The position numbers were made by a program, and so were the translations under genes. 64,000 nt of DNA from Nitrospira sp. GTDB taxonomy: Bacteria; Nitrospirota; Nitrospiria; Nitrospirales; Nitrospiraceae. Every line of letters starts with the position of its first letter. Position 1 is the first letter of the stretch. The stretch spans positions 248,001-312,000 of the forward strand of contig JAURZE010000024.1 in NCBI GenBank assembly GCA_030653545.1, given 5' to 3'. This document shows positions 55,839 through 64,000 of the stretch, one piece after another. The notes under the pieces were generated by a model, which made no database searches, was not told where the DNA came from, and saw nothing but the letters and a program-made list of their open reading frames with translations.

Positions 55839-56255
55839 GTGAAACGTGTAGCGGCGCGAAGCAGATCGAAGACCACGAAACTGGGCTACAACGAACGGCA
55901 TGCCAAGAGCGGCATCAAGGCGCCATTGCCCGACATTGAAACCTTCCCCAACCAGTATAAGGGCTACGAGATCACGATCGAGATCCCCGAATACACCGCG
56001 ATCTGCCCCAAAACCAACCTGCCCGATTTCGGCACCGTCACCATCCACTACAGGCCCAACAAAGCCTGCCTCGAACTCAAGTCCCTCAAGATGTATATCC
56101 ACGCCTACCGCAACCTCGGCATTTTCTATGAGAACGCCGTCAATCGAATTCTCCACGATGTCGTGAAGTCCTGCAGGCCCGTCTGGGCCACAGTCACCGG
56201 CGGATTCACCGCACGCGGAGGGTTGTCGAGCAAGATCGAAGCGAAATATCCCTAG
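55839..56255 (+). CDS. queF: NADPH-dependent 7-cyano-7-deazaguanine reductase
   Basis: QueF reduces preQ0 to preQ1 in queuosine tRNA modification. The 138-residue product is the short, unimodular type. The catalytic Cys lies in YTAICPKTNLPDFGTVTIHY (about 55), followed by the signature ELKSLKMYIHAYRNLGIFYEN with the preQ0-binding Glu, and ILHDVVKSCRPVW. It appears to start at a GTG (55839); the next in-frame Met is internal. It is 19 nt downstream of the mini-protein gene and probably co-transcribed. No other queuosine gene is in the window. Confidence 0.93.
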   Translation: MKRVAARSRSKTTKLGYNERHAKSGIKAPLPDIETFPNQYKGYEITIEIPEYTAICPKTNLPDFGTVTIHYRPNKACLELKSLKMYIHAYRNLGIFYENAVNRILHDVVKSCRPVWATVTGGFTARGGLSSKIEAKYP

Positions 56256-56655
56256 TCGTCCCCTTCCTTCAAGTCCCGCTTTCTTCGGAACATTCTTCCT
56301 CATCTACCCGCAACCCAGTCCATCGGAATAACCCCTAAGTTTCGTTTTCTTAATCACACCACCCTTCACTGCCCTCAAGTTGCCGTCAGCAAGCACCGAT
56401 GAACGGACACGTACGCCCGATTGCCGGGTGTCAGCAGAGGTCGGCGTGCCCCTTCGCGTCAACGCCCACGCCACATACCACCCGCCCCTACCCAGCGCGC
56501 TTCAGCTTCATTGCACCTCTTCCGATAAGAACTACGGAGAACCAGGGCAAACCAGCTTGCCGACCGAGCCGACCGGCAAGCAGGGCTCCGGTATGTCCAA
56601 GAAGTCTGTTCGCACGCTGAATGATCAGCGCCAACGGCAATGAAGGAGTCGTGTC
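56256..56655. other. 400-nt leader/intergenic region before the TonB receptor gene
   Basis: No gene is supported. It includes a hairpin (GCTTGCCG at 56553-56560 with CGGCAAGC at 56573-56580) shortly after a GGGCAAACC sequence, and ends with an AAGGAG ribosome site 8 nt before the receptor ATG. No promoter with good boxes and no cobalamin-type riboswitch was recognised. Confidence 0.5.
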
Positions 56656-58674
56656 ATGTTCAGAGCCAAGACAACCCGCGTCGGCTGCGTCGTCCTCTGC
56701 CTCATGGCGACCTCTGCCATGGCGCAAACGGATCTGCCGCTCGATCCGATCACCACCGAGCAGGCGACATCCCCAGAGGCGGGACTCTTTCTCGAAATCC
56801 CCTCGGTCTATGGAGCGGCGAAGTACGACCAGAAGGTGAGCGAGGCGCCAGCCGCCGTCATCATCATTACGGCCGAACAAATCAGGAAATACGGCTATCG
56901 GAACTTCGCCCAAATTCTCGACAGTGTCCCGGGCTTCTATACCAACAATGACCGGAATTATGGGTACACGGGAGTAAGAGGGTTCAACCGGCCGGGCGAT
57001 TACACCACCCGCATCCTGCTATTAGTCGATAACCACCGGCTCAACGACGCCGTGTACGACCAGGGCGGGGCCGGCGCAGAAATGCCGATTGACGTCGATT
57101 TAATTGACCGTGTGGAGATCATCAAAGGTCCGGCCTCTTCGCTCTACGGCACCAACGCATTCCTTGGCGTGGTCAATGTCATCACGAAACGGGGACGGGA
57201 TCTCAAGGGCACGGAAGTGTCGGGAGAAGCGTCCAGCTTTAACACCTATAGAAGCCGGCTCAGTTACGGCAACAAATTCTCCAACGGGGTGGAGATGCTC
57301 CTATCAGGCTCGTTGTCGGACAGCGAAGGCCATCGAGAACTTCATTATCCGGCATTCTCCAGCGTGAATAACGGCATCGCCAAGGACGCAGATCGCGACA
57401 GCTTGAGCTACTACATGGGAAAGTTCTCCTTGGGGGATGTCACTCTTACCGGCGGACATCAGTGGCGGAAGAAGACCGTGCCGACCGCGGCTTTTGAAAC
57501 GGTGTTCAATGACAACCGCCACAATACTGTCGACGAACGATCGTATCTCGATCTCGTCTATCAGCATGATTTCGCAAACCAGCTCAATCTGAAGGCCCGG
57601 CTCTATTACGATCGCTACTATTATCGCGGCATATTCCCGCTCGACTACGCCGGGACCGGCACGCCTCCCTTTACTCTCAATAGAGATTTTGCGCAGGCCG
57701 ACTGGTGGGGAGCTGAACTCACGGCCACGAAAAGGCTGTTCGACCGCCACAAAGTCACGATCGGGACGGAGTATCGAGATCAGTTCAGGCTAAACCAAGG
57801 CAATGCAGACATCGAGCCTCCGGCCACTTACCTCGACGACAAGCGCCGGTCAAATTTCATCGCCGTCTACGCGCAGGACGAATGGGCAATCACTGATCAC
57901 ATCGTGTTGAACGCAGGAGTCCGGCACGACCAGTACAGTACGTTCGGCGGTACGACCAATCCGCGGGCCGGAATCATTTCCACCTGGGATAAGACCACGG
58001 TAAAACTGCTGTACGGTCAGGCCTTCCGGGCCCCCAATCCCTTCGAGCAATATTATGTGGCATCAACTACGAATAAGGCCAATCCCAACGTCAAACCAGA
58101 AAAGATCAAGACGCTGGAATTCGTCGTCGAGCAATACTTGGGCCATCACCTCCGCATACTTGGCAGCCTCTACCAATACAACATTTCCGGCTTAATCACC
58201 CAGACGACCGACCCCGCGGATTCGCTGCTCTTTTACAGCAATGTGGAAAACATCACTGCTCAGGGCGCGGAACTTACCATGGAAGGCAAATGGGCTTCCG
58301 GCCTCGAAGGACGGCTGAGCTATGCGCTGCAACGCACAGAGAACGATCAAACGAATCAGGATCTGACCAATTCCCCTCAGCATCTGGTAAAGGCCAATGT
58401 AATTGTCCCGGTGATCGGGGACAAGCTTTTCGCAGGCTTCGAGGGACGCTATACCAGTTCACGATTGACGCTTGCGGGAACCAACGCCAGTCCCTTCTAG
58501 ATCCTGAACGTGTCGTTATTCAGCCAGCAGTTCGTGAAGGGGTGGGAACTCTCCGCCCACCTCAACAATCTGATGAATCAAAAATACGGATACCCGGGAG
58601 CCGGCGAACACCAACAGAATGTCATCGACCAGGATGGGAGGACGTTCTGGGTGAAACTTAAGTACCGTTTCTAG
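56656..58674 (+). pseudogene. TonB-dependent receptor interrupted by an in-frame TAG
   Basis: TonB-dependent receptors are 22-stranded outer-membrane barrels importing siderophores, cobalamin or sugars. The frame from 56656 gives 614 residues with a signal peptide (cleavage near SAMAQT) and a plug domain (SEAPAAVIIITAEQIRKYG, VRGFNRPGDYTTRILLLVD, IDRVEIIKGPASSLYGTNAF). Most of the barrel follows, with QAFRAPNPFEQYY and LEFVVEQYLGHHLRI. It stops at TAG (58498-58500). In the same frame translation would continue for 57 codons through LFSQQFVKGWELSAHLNNLM and end FWVKLKYRF (stop 58674), the expected last strands with terminal Phe. A nonsense mutation, sequencing error or read-through are all possible. 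Substrate unknown. Confidence 0.85.
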
Positions 58675-58695
58675 CGGAGCGGGCGCCGGACGAAT

Positions 58696-59643
58696 ATGGA
58701 ATCCTCCTTGAAAACGACATCACTCAAACGGCTGGCACTGGCGCTGCTGCTCGCCTGGCTCCTGAGCACGACGGTGCAGGCAGGCGATGTTCGCGTCGTC
58801 ATCATCGCCAGCCAGGACGCGGCCCCCTATCAAGACCTGGCCAAGGGGTTTCGCCAGCACTTGGAATCGCACGCCGGGTCGGTTTCGTTCGAGACCTATA
58901 GCCTTCAGGGGAGCGCTGCCAAAGTGAGTGACCTGTTTCCTGCCATCAAGACCAAGTCTCCACAGCTGCTCCTGACGATCGGGACCCTGGCCACACAGGC
59001 TGCGCTTAAGGAACTCCCCGACATCCCTCTCGTGGCCGGATTAGTCGTGGACCCGGACAACCTGCTCAAAGGCGGCCGGGCCACGGGAATCGGCGTGGAG
59101 TTTCCCCTCGAGATCCAGTTGCAATGGCTCCAGCGAATCGTGCCCGGCGCCGGCACGATCGGCGCGTTGTACAATCCGAAGGAGAATCGCGCCAGGATCG
59201 AGGCCGCCACCAAAATTGCCCGCAACATGGGATTGAAATTGGTCTCGCGCGAAGTCGAGACACCGCGCGCCCTCCCCGATGCACTCGACAGTCTCGGCAA
59301 AGATGCCGACATCCTCTGGGGGCTCAGCGACCAGGTCGTGCTCTCCCCGCAAACGGCCGAACCGATTCTCCTGTTTTCCATGCAACACCGCCTTCCGCTC
59401 AGCGGACTGACCACCTCGTGGACCAAAGCCGGCGCCCTCTACTCACTGGACCGGGACTACGCCGATCTGGGGGCCCAATGCGGCGAACTGGCGCTCAAAA
59501 TTCTTGGAGGAGCCAAGGCCGGCACCCTGCCGCCGGTCCCGCCGAGAAAAGTGGTCTATTCCCTAAACCTGAAAACGGCCGATCACATGAAGATTGATGT
59601 CCCGCAAGCGATTATCGAAGGGGCTCAACACGTTTTCCGATAA
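58696..59643 (+). CDS. ABC-type substrate-binding protein (ABC_sub_bind family), orphan
   Basis: This 315-residue periplasmic protein has a signal peptide ([18 protein letters not shown], cleavage near 30) and the two-lobed fold of the TrpX-type ABC_sub_bind family. Marks are [76 protein letters not shown] and [11 protein letters not shown]. No permease or ATPase gene is nearby. It lies 21 nt after the receptor gene and ends 25 nt before the start of the hybrid kinase. It is therefore more likely a ligand-presenting partner of the kinase than part of a transporter. Ligand unknown. Confidence 0.85.
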   Translation: MESSLKTTSLKRLALALLLAWLLSTTVQAGDVRVVIIASQDAAPYQDLAKGFRQHLESHAGSVSFETYSLQGSAAKVSDLFPAIKTKSPQLLLTIGTLATQAALKELPDIPLVAGLVVDPDNLLKGGRATGIGVEFPLEIQLQWLQRIVPGAGTIGALYNPKENRARIEAATKIARNMGLKLVSREVETPRALPDALDSLGKDADILWGLSDQVVLSPQTAEPILLFSMQHRLPLSGLTTSWTKAGALYSLDRDYADLGAQCGELALKILGGAKAGTLPPVPPRKVVYSLNLKTADHMKIDVPQAIIEGAQHVFR

Positions 59644-59668
59644 CACCCGAACCCAGGACACCGGCACG

Positions 59669-62545
59669 ATGCGCTCGACACTCGCGACAAAATTCAACCT
59701 GCTGACCGGCTCTCTGATTCTCTGCGCCGCGGTGGTCATCGGCGGGCTCCTGGTCAGGCAACAGATCGCGGCGACCTCCGAGGGTCTCATCCATCGCGGC
59801 CAGATCCTCACGGCCTTGATCGCGCAGAACAGTGAATACGGCGTGTTCACGGAGAATCGCGACAACCTCCTGAAGCTTGTCGAGAGCCTGAGCGTCGACC
59901 CCGACTTTGCCTATGTGGAAATCCGGGGAAAGGATTCGAAGGTGTTGGCCGGGAAATCAATAGACGGGCAACCAATCCCGTTGCCTGGGACTCCGCCTCT
60001 TGAGGCTAGCCCCGAGGCTGGCACGGCCAACGCGCGCAGCATGATAACGAATCAGTCCTTCATCGAGTTCGTAGTCCCCGTCACGACGAAACCGATGGCG
60101 GATTCCGGCGGCCTCTTCGTCGACCCTTCAGCGGCCTCCACTCAACCGAGTGCGATCGGATCAGTTCGTCTGGGTTTAGGGAAGCAACGTCTTGAGCAAT
60201 CCATCGTACAAACCATTGCGTCCACAGGCATCACGGCATCGCTCGTCATCCTGCTTGGTATCGGGCTGACTCTCGTCGTGACCCGTCGGATCGCGGCGCC
60301 GATTCGCACGCTTCGCGACGCCACGCAAAAAGTCGCCCAAGGCGATTTGGCTCAACCGTTAACGATCGTCACGCGCGATGAAGTCGGAGACCTTGCGCAC
60401 TCGTTCAATCGCATGGTCGGAAAACTGCGAGAGGCCAAGGAGCAGGAAGTCCGCCATCAAGAGACGCTCGAAGCTACCGTCGTGGAGCGCACCTCCGAAC
60501 TGACCCAGACGGTCGCCGCACTCCAAATCGCCAAAGAAGCCGCCGAGGCGGCCAGCATCGCCAAGTCTCAGTTTCTCGCCAACATGAGCCACGAGATCCG
60601 CACCCCGATGAACGGCGTCCTCGGCATGGCGGAATTGCTGATGAACTCCCCGCTCACGGAGAAGCAACGGCATCTTGCCACGAGCGTGCACCGCTCGGGA
60701 ACCGCCCTGCTCGGCATCATCAATGACATTTTGGACTTCTCGAAGATTGAGGCCGGCAAGCTCGAGCTTGAACAGATGGAATTCGGGCTCCGGGACACGA
60801 TAGAGGAGGCAGTGGACCTCTTCGCCGAGCCGGCGGGCAAGAAAGGGGTGGAGTTGACCTGCTACATCCCCGCCGATATTCCTGACAATGTCCTTGGCGA
60901 CCCAGTACGCCTACGGCAGATTCTGCTCAATCTGGTCGGGAACGCCGTGAAGTTCACCCCCAGCGGCGACGTGGCGGTCCGGGTTACCTGCGTAAACCAA
61001 GGGATCGACGCACTCACCCTGAAGGTCGAGATCGCCGACACCGGGTTGGGCATCCCCGCTCAGGTCCAATCGCGGCTCTTCACCGCATTCTCTCAAGCCG
61101 ACGGATCCACTACGCGACGCTTTGGGGGCACCGGCCTCGGTCTCGCCATCGTCAAACAATTGGTAGAGCTCATGGGTGGAGAGGTCGGCGTAATGAGTGC
61201 GCCTGGCAAGGGCTCGACCTTCTGGTTCACCATCCAACTGGGACAGGGCACACCGCACGCCCCACAGGAGGCACCGGATACCCGATTCCTGCATCACACC
61301 AGAATCCTGGTCGTCGATGACAATGACATCAATCGTGACATTTTGGAGGCCCATCTCACGGCCTTGGGAGCCGACACGATCTGCGCCGAATCCGGGGCTG
61401 CCGCCCTGGCCGTCCTGCATGAGCGCGCGGGGACGCCGCCGATCGACCTGGCCATTCTCGACATTCACATGCCCGACATGGATGGCATCATGCTCGCCCG
61501 CGCCATCAAGGAGGATCCGCGCACCCGCCACATGGAGCTCCTGGCCCTCAGTTCCGTCGACAGCCAGGAACACGGGGGAGACGGGAAGGCGCTTGGATTT
61601 GCCGCCTGGCTCAGGAAACCCGTTCGCCAATCTCTCCTGAGAGACTGCCTCCGTCGGCTCCGACAGGGGGCTATCGATCGACCACCCGAACCGGTTCCGG
61701 CTCCGACACCAGCCACGCTACGGTCCTCTCTGGGGCGCGTGCTCCTCGTCGAAGACAATCCCGTCAACCGCGAGGTCTCCACCGGCATGCTCGACATCCT
61801 CGGCTATGACGTCACCGTCGCCGAAGACGGCCAGCAGGCGCTGACAGTATCCGCCGCCAATTCCTTCGACCTCATCCTGATGGATTGCCAAATGCCCGTC
61901 ATGGATGGATTCACGGCCACGGCGAGGATTCGGGATCGAGAACAACAGACCCAGGTCGCACGAATCCCGATCATCGCCCTCACCGCCAACGCGATGGACG
62001 GAGACCGCGAACGCTGTCTGGCTGCAGGAATGGACGACTACCTGAGCAAACCCTTCTCCCAACAAGCACTGGGAGACCTTCTGGCCCACTGGCGTCTCCC
62101 CCGAATCCCGGCTCAGGCATCTTTGCCCCCCACGACAACAGAAACGACTGGGACCAGCGAGCAACCGCCGTCGCCAGTGTCACACGTCGATCGCACCGCC
62201 TGGGCGACCATCACCGCGCTCCAACGACCGGGGAAGCCTAATCTGCTGCACAAAACGATCGGCCTCTATCTCACGAGTTCTCAGACGCAGGTCGATGGGC
62301 TTCGCCAGGCGCTTCAGGAAGGGAATCACCAGGCCATGATCGTCCCGGCCCATACGCTGAAATCGTCGAGCGCCATGCTCGGCGCCAGCCGACTGGCCGA
62401 ACTTGCCGGCCAGATCGAGACCGCCTGTCGAAACGGACAAGGGACGCGGTCGGCGGAACTGATCCCGGACCTGGAACGCGAGTACCAGCAGGCTTGCAGC
62501 ATTTTCCGTCAAGAACTTTCTCAAACAGCCGAGGAGGCAGCATGA
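59669..62545 (+). CDS. hybrid sensor histidine kinase with two receiver domains and Hpt
   Basis: This 958-residue membrane protein starts at an ATG (59669) just past the binding-protein gene; an earlier in-frame start at 59594 would overlap that gene. It has a membrane helix (about 12-34), a periplasmic region, a second helix (about 175-195) and a HAMP linker. HisKA follows ([19 protein letters not shown], His near 310), then the ATPase domain ([34 protein letters not shown]). Two receivers come next ([12 protein letters not shown] and [12 protein letters not shown] with their Asp residues). A C-terminal Hpt domain has the His in [21 protein letters not shown]. All phospho-relay residues are present. 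It resembles BarA/ArcB-type relays. The input is unknown, probably via the binding protein. Confidence 0.93.
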   Translation: MRSTLATKFNLLTGSLILCAAVVIGGLLVRQQIAATSEGLIHRGQILTALIAQNSEYGVFTENRDNLLKLVESLSVDPDFAYVEIRGKDSKVLAGKSIDGQPIPLPGTPPLEASPEAGTANARSMITNQSFIEFVVPVTTKPMADSGGLFVDPSAASTQPSAIGSVRLGLGKQRLEQSIVQTIASTGITASLVILLGIGLTLVVTRRIAAPIRTLRDATQKVAQGDLAQPLTIVTRDEVGDLAHSFNRMVGKLREAKEQEVRHQETLEATVVERTSELTQTVAALQIAKEAAEAASIAKSQFLANMSHEIRTPMNGVLGMAELLMNSPLTEKQRHLATSVHRSGTALLGIINDILDFSKIEAGKLELEQMEFGLRDTIEEAVDLFAEPAGKKGVELTCYIPADIPDNVLGDPVRLRQILLNLVGNAVKFTPSGDVAVRVTCVNQGIDALTLKVEIADTGLGIPAQVQSRLFTAFSQADGSTTRRFGGTGLGLAIVKQLVELMGGEVGVMSAPGKGSTFWFTIQLGQGTPHAPQEAPDTRFLHHTRILVVDDNDINRDILEAHLTALGADTICAESGAAALAVLHERAGTPPIDLAILDIHMPDMDGIMLARAIKEDPRTRHMELLALSSVDSQEHGGDGKALGFAAWLRKPVRQSLLRDCLRRLRQGAIDRPPEPVPAPTPATLRSSLGRVLLVEDNPVNREVSTGMLDILGYDVTVAEDGQQALTVSAANSFDLILMDCQMPVMDGFTATARIRDREQQTQVARIPIIALTANAMDGDRERCLAAGMDDYLSKPFSQQALGDLLAHWRLPRIPAQASLPPTTTETTGTSEQPPSPVSHVDRTAWATITALQRPGKPNLLHKTIGLYLTSSQTQVDGLRQALQEGNHQAMIVPAHTLKSSSAMLGASRLAELAGQIETACRNGQGTRSAELIPDLEREYQQACSIFRQELSQTAEEAA

Positions 62546-63684
62546 AACTCTCGACCTTCACGTATCCCGCAACTCATCCAACTCCAATCGCGAGCCATCC
62601 TCTCAAGGATCCTGCGCGGACACTCGTTATTCTCTTCGGCCCTTCCCACTTGATGGACGCTCCGGGCCCCATCCAAACAGTCCTGACCGCCTACGCCGGC
62701 GCCGCGGCCATCGGCTGCTCCAGCTCAGGGGAAATTTTCGGCACGCAAGTTCAGGACGATACCCTGGTCGTCGGACTCGTAGAGTTCGACTCCACCACCG
62801 TCCGTACTGCGTCGGCTCAGGTTACCGATCCAGGCCATTCCTTCGAAGCGGCACAGGCGCTTGCACATCAATTGATGGATCCCGCGCTCCGCGGCGTCCT
62901 GGTGCTCTCCGACGGACTGGGCGTCAATGGCAGTGAACTGATCCGTGGACTGAACGCGGTACTCCCGGCACAGGTGGTGGTCTCGGGAGGCTTGGCGGGC
63001 GACGGCGACCGGTTTAAGCGGACCTGGGTCATTAAAGACGGACTTCCGGTCGCTGGTCATGTCACAGCAGTCGGGTTCTATGGCTCCGCGATCCGGCTCA
63101 CCCACGGATCCAAAGGCGGATGGGATCTCTTCGGACCGGAACGGCTTATCACCCGTTCCAAAGGAAACGTGCTCTATGAGTTGAACCAGAAGCCGGCGCT
63201 CCAACTCTACAAAGACTACCTGGGTGAACTCGCGAATGGACTGCCGGGCACCGCGCTCCTTTTTCCTCTCGCGATCCGGCAGACGCAACAGGACACCAAA
63301 CGTCTGGTCCGCACGATCCTCGCCGTCGACGAGGCGGCTCAGTCCCTCACGTTTGCTGGCGATATGCCGGAGGGAGCCTATGCCCAGTTTATGCGCGCCA
63401 ATTTCGACCGGTTGATTCAGGGCGCCTCCGACGCGGCCACTGCGGCGGCCGCACCGAACCCGGAGCCTTCGCCGACGCTCTCGATTGCCATCAGCTGCGT
63501 CGGACGGCGGCTCGTGCTGGGTGAACGAACCGAAGAGGAAGTCGAAGCGGCCTTCGATGTGTTGCCCAAAGGCGCGGCACAGATCGGATTCTATTCCTAT
63601 GGCGAGATCTCGCCCTACAGCACGGGACACTGCGATCTCCACAACCAGACCATGACCCTGACCACGATTTCAGAGGCCGCCTGA
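62542..63684 (+). CDS. FIST-domain sensory protein
   Basis: FIST (F-box and intracellular signal transduction) domains are proposed small-ligand sensors, often linked to two-component and cyclic-dinucleotide proteins. The start at 62542 overlaps the kinase stop (ATGA junction) and has a GAGGAGG ribosome site. The 380-residue product has the N-terminal FIST_N part ([42 protein letters not shown]) and the FIST_C part ([72 protein letters not shown]). It has no membrane segment, so it acts in the cytoplasm. Amino acids are the ligands suggested for the family; this is not tested here. Confidence 0.9.
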   Translation: MKLSTFTYPATHPTPIASHPLKDPARTLVILFGPSHLMDAPGPIQTVLTAYAGAAAIGCSSSGEIFGTQVQDDTLVVGLVEFDSTTVRTASAQVTDPGHSFEAAQALAHQLMDPALRGVLVLSDGLGVNGSELIRGLNAVLPAQVVVSGGLAGDGDRFKRTWVIKDGLPVAGHVTAVGFYGSAIRLTHGSKGGWDLFGPERLITRSKGNVLYELNQKPALQLYKDYLGELANGLPGTALLFPLAIRQTQQDTKRLVRTILAVDEAAQSLTFAGDMPEGAYAQFMRANFDRLIQGASDAATAAAAPNPEPSPTLSIAISCVGRRLVLGERTEEEVEAAFDVLPKGAAQIGFYSYGEISPYSTGHCDLHNQTMTLTTISEAA

Positions 63685-63692
63685 GGCTAACG

Positions 63693-64000
63693 ATGCATCC
63701 ACTCCTGCGACGACAACTGAAACGACTGGGCCTCGACCCGGCGACGTGCCCGACGGACCCGGCAGGCTGGCAGGCCATGCTGGATCGCGTCAGTCAGAGT
63801 TATGTCGAAAACGATCAAGGCAGAGCCCTGTTGGAACAATCCCTCGACGTCACCTCCCGAGAGATGCAGGGGCTGTATGAAGACCTCCGGCGGTCCGGAG
63901 AAACAGAATTGGCGGAGGAGCGGAACAAACTCGAAGCCGTCCTCCACTCGCTCGGCGACGGGCTCTGCGTCGTCAATACGCAGTGGAAGATCGTCCTCAT
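63693..64000 (+). CDS. PAS-type sensor protein, N-terminal fragment (runs off window)
   Basis: The frame starts at an ATG (63693), 8 nt after the FIST stop, and is open to the end. About 102 residues are visible: a helical N-terminus (MHPLLRRQLKRLGLDPAT, YVENDQGRALLEQSLDVTSREM), a coiled-coil-like linker (about 60-82) and the start of a PAS domain (KLEAVLHSLGDGLCVVNTQWKIVL). This opening is common in kinases and GGDEF/EAL proteins linked to FIST genes. The output domain lies outside, so kinase versus cyclic-di-GMP enzyme is undecided. Confidence 0.75.
   Translation, partial: MHPLLRRQLKRLGLDPATCPTDPAGWQAMLDRVSQSYVENDQGRALLEQSLDVTSREMQGLYEDLRRSGETELAEERNKLEAVLHSLGDGLCVVNTQWKIVL

Noticed and set aside
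56544-56600. GGGCAAACC followed by a hairpin and CTCCGGTA, reminiscent of a class I cyclic-di-GMP riboswitch upstream of the TonB receptor
   Set aside because: The essential GACGCAAAGCC segment after the hairpin and the closing P1 stem are missing, so the match is probably chance.

Overview
The window is about 64 kb of a high-GC bacterial chromosome. Gene content points to Nitrospira (phylum Nitrospirota) or a close relative. It holds both ATP-citrate lyase subunits, a five-gene 2-oxoacid:ferredoxin oxidoreductase, aconitase, a monomeric isocitrate dehydrogenase, fumarate reductase-type subunits and succinyl-CoA synthetase (the reductive TCA cycle), together with System II cytochrome c maturation and hopanoid synthesis. 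The genus is inferred from this combination; no marker gene or rRNA is present.

Layout. (1) 1-10.9 kb, minus strand: an isoprenoid/envelope block. A promoter upstream of squalene-hopene cyclase (shc) leads into shc, an hpnG-like phosphorylase, mlaE, mlaF, mlaD, mlaC, a POTRA-less BamA-type barrel and a DUF3187 barrel, with mostly overlapping or nearly touching ends. The MEP-pathway genes dxs and ispG follow. (2) 11-16 kb: smc and ispH (a third MEP gene). (3) 16-20 kb: a PhoB/PhoR-type two-component pair converging on a Pit phosphate transporter and its DUF47 partner. (4) 20-22.4 kb: fabH diverging from bamD. (5) 22.5-27 kb: resB, ccsA, two TlpA/ResA thioredoxins and ccdA, with a 125-bp palindromic repeat in the middle. 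(6) 27-30 kb: metK and ahcY, which make S-adenosylmethionine and dispose of S-adenosylhomocysteine, each followed by a good intrinsic terminator. (7) 30-34 kb: an indoleamine 2,3-dioxygenase-family gene, a ferritin-like/VIT1 iron exporter of the MbfA type, and a B12-binding radical SAM enzyme. (8) 34-47 kb, minus strand: the reductive TCA cluster aclB, aclA, aconitase, IDH, frdB, frdA, sucC, an unknown lipoprotein, sucD, read from a promoter upstream of aclB. (9) 47-51 kb: mutM, a dual-specificity phosphatase, small unknown proteins and an Rsm22-like methyltransferase. (10) 51-55.3 kb: the oxidoreductase operon, with a strong sigma70-type promoter. (11) 55.5-56.3 kb: a stand-alone MTHFR C-terminal-like mini-protein and queF. 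(12) 56.6-64 kb: a signalling cassette of a TonB-dependent receptor (broken by an in-frame TAG), an ABC-type solute-binding protein without permease or ATPase, a large hybrid histidine kinase, a FIST-domain sensor and the start of a PAS-type sensor.

The two best candidates for something under-described are the fused hopanoid-synthesis/Mla lipid-transport operon, which suggests a hopanoid export route, and the receptor/binding-protein/kinase/FIST cassette at the right end. Two enzymes carry active-site changes worth checking: the FrdA-type flavoprotein lacks the histidine that normally binds FAD covalently, and DXS has Asn in place of the GHQAY histidine. No CRISPR array, tRNA, rRNA, prophage or insertion sequence was seen.
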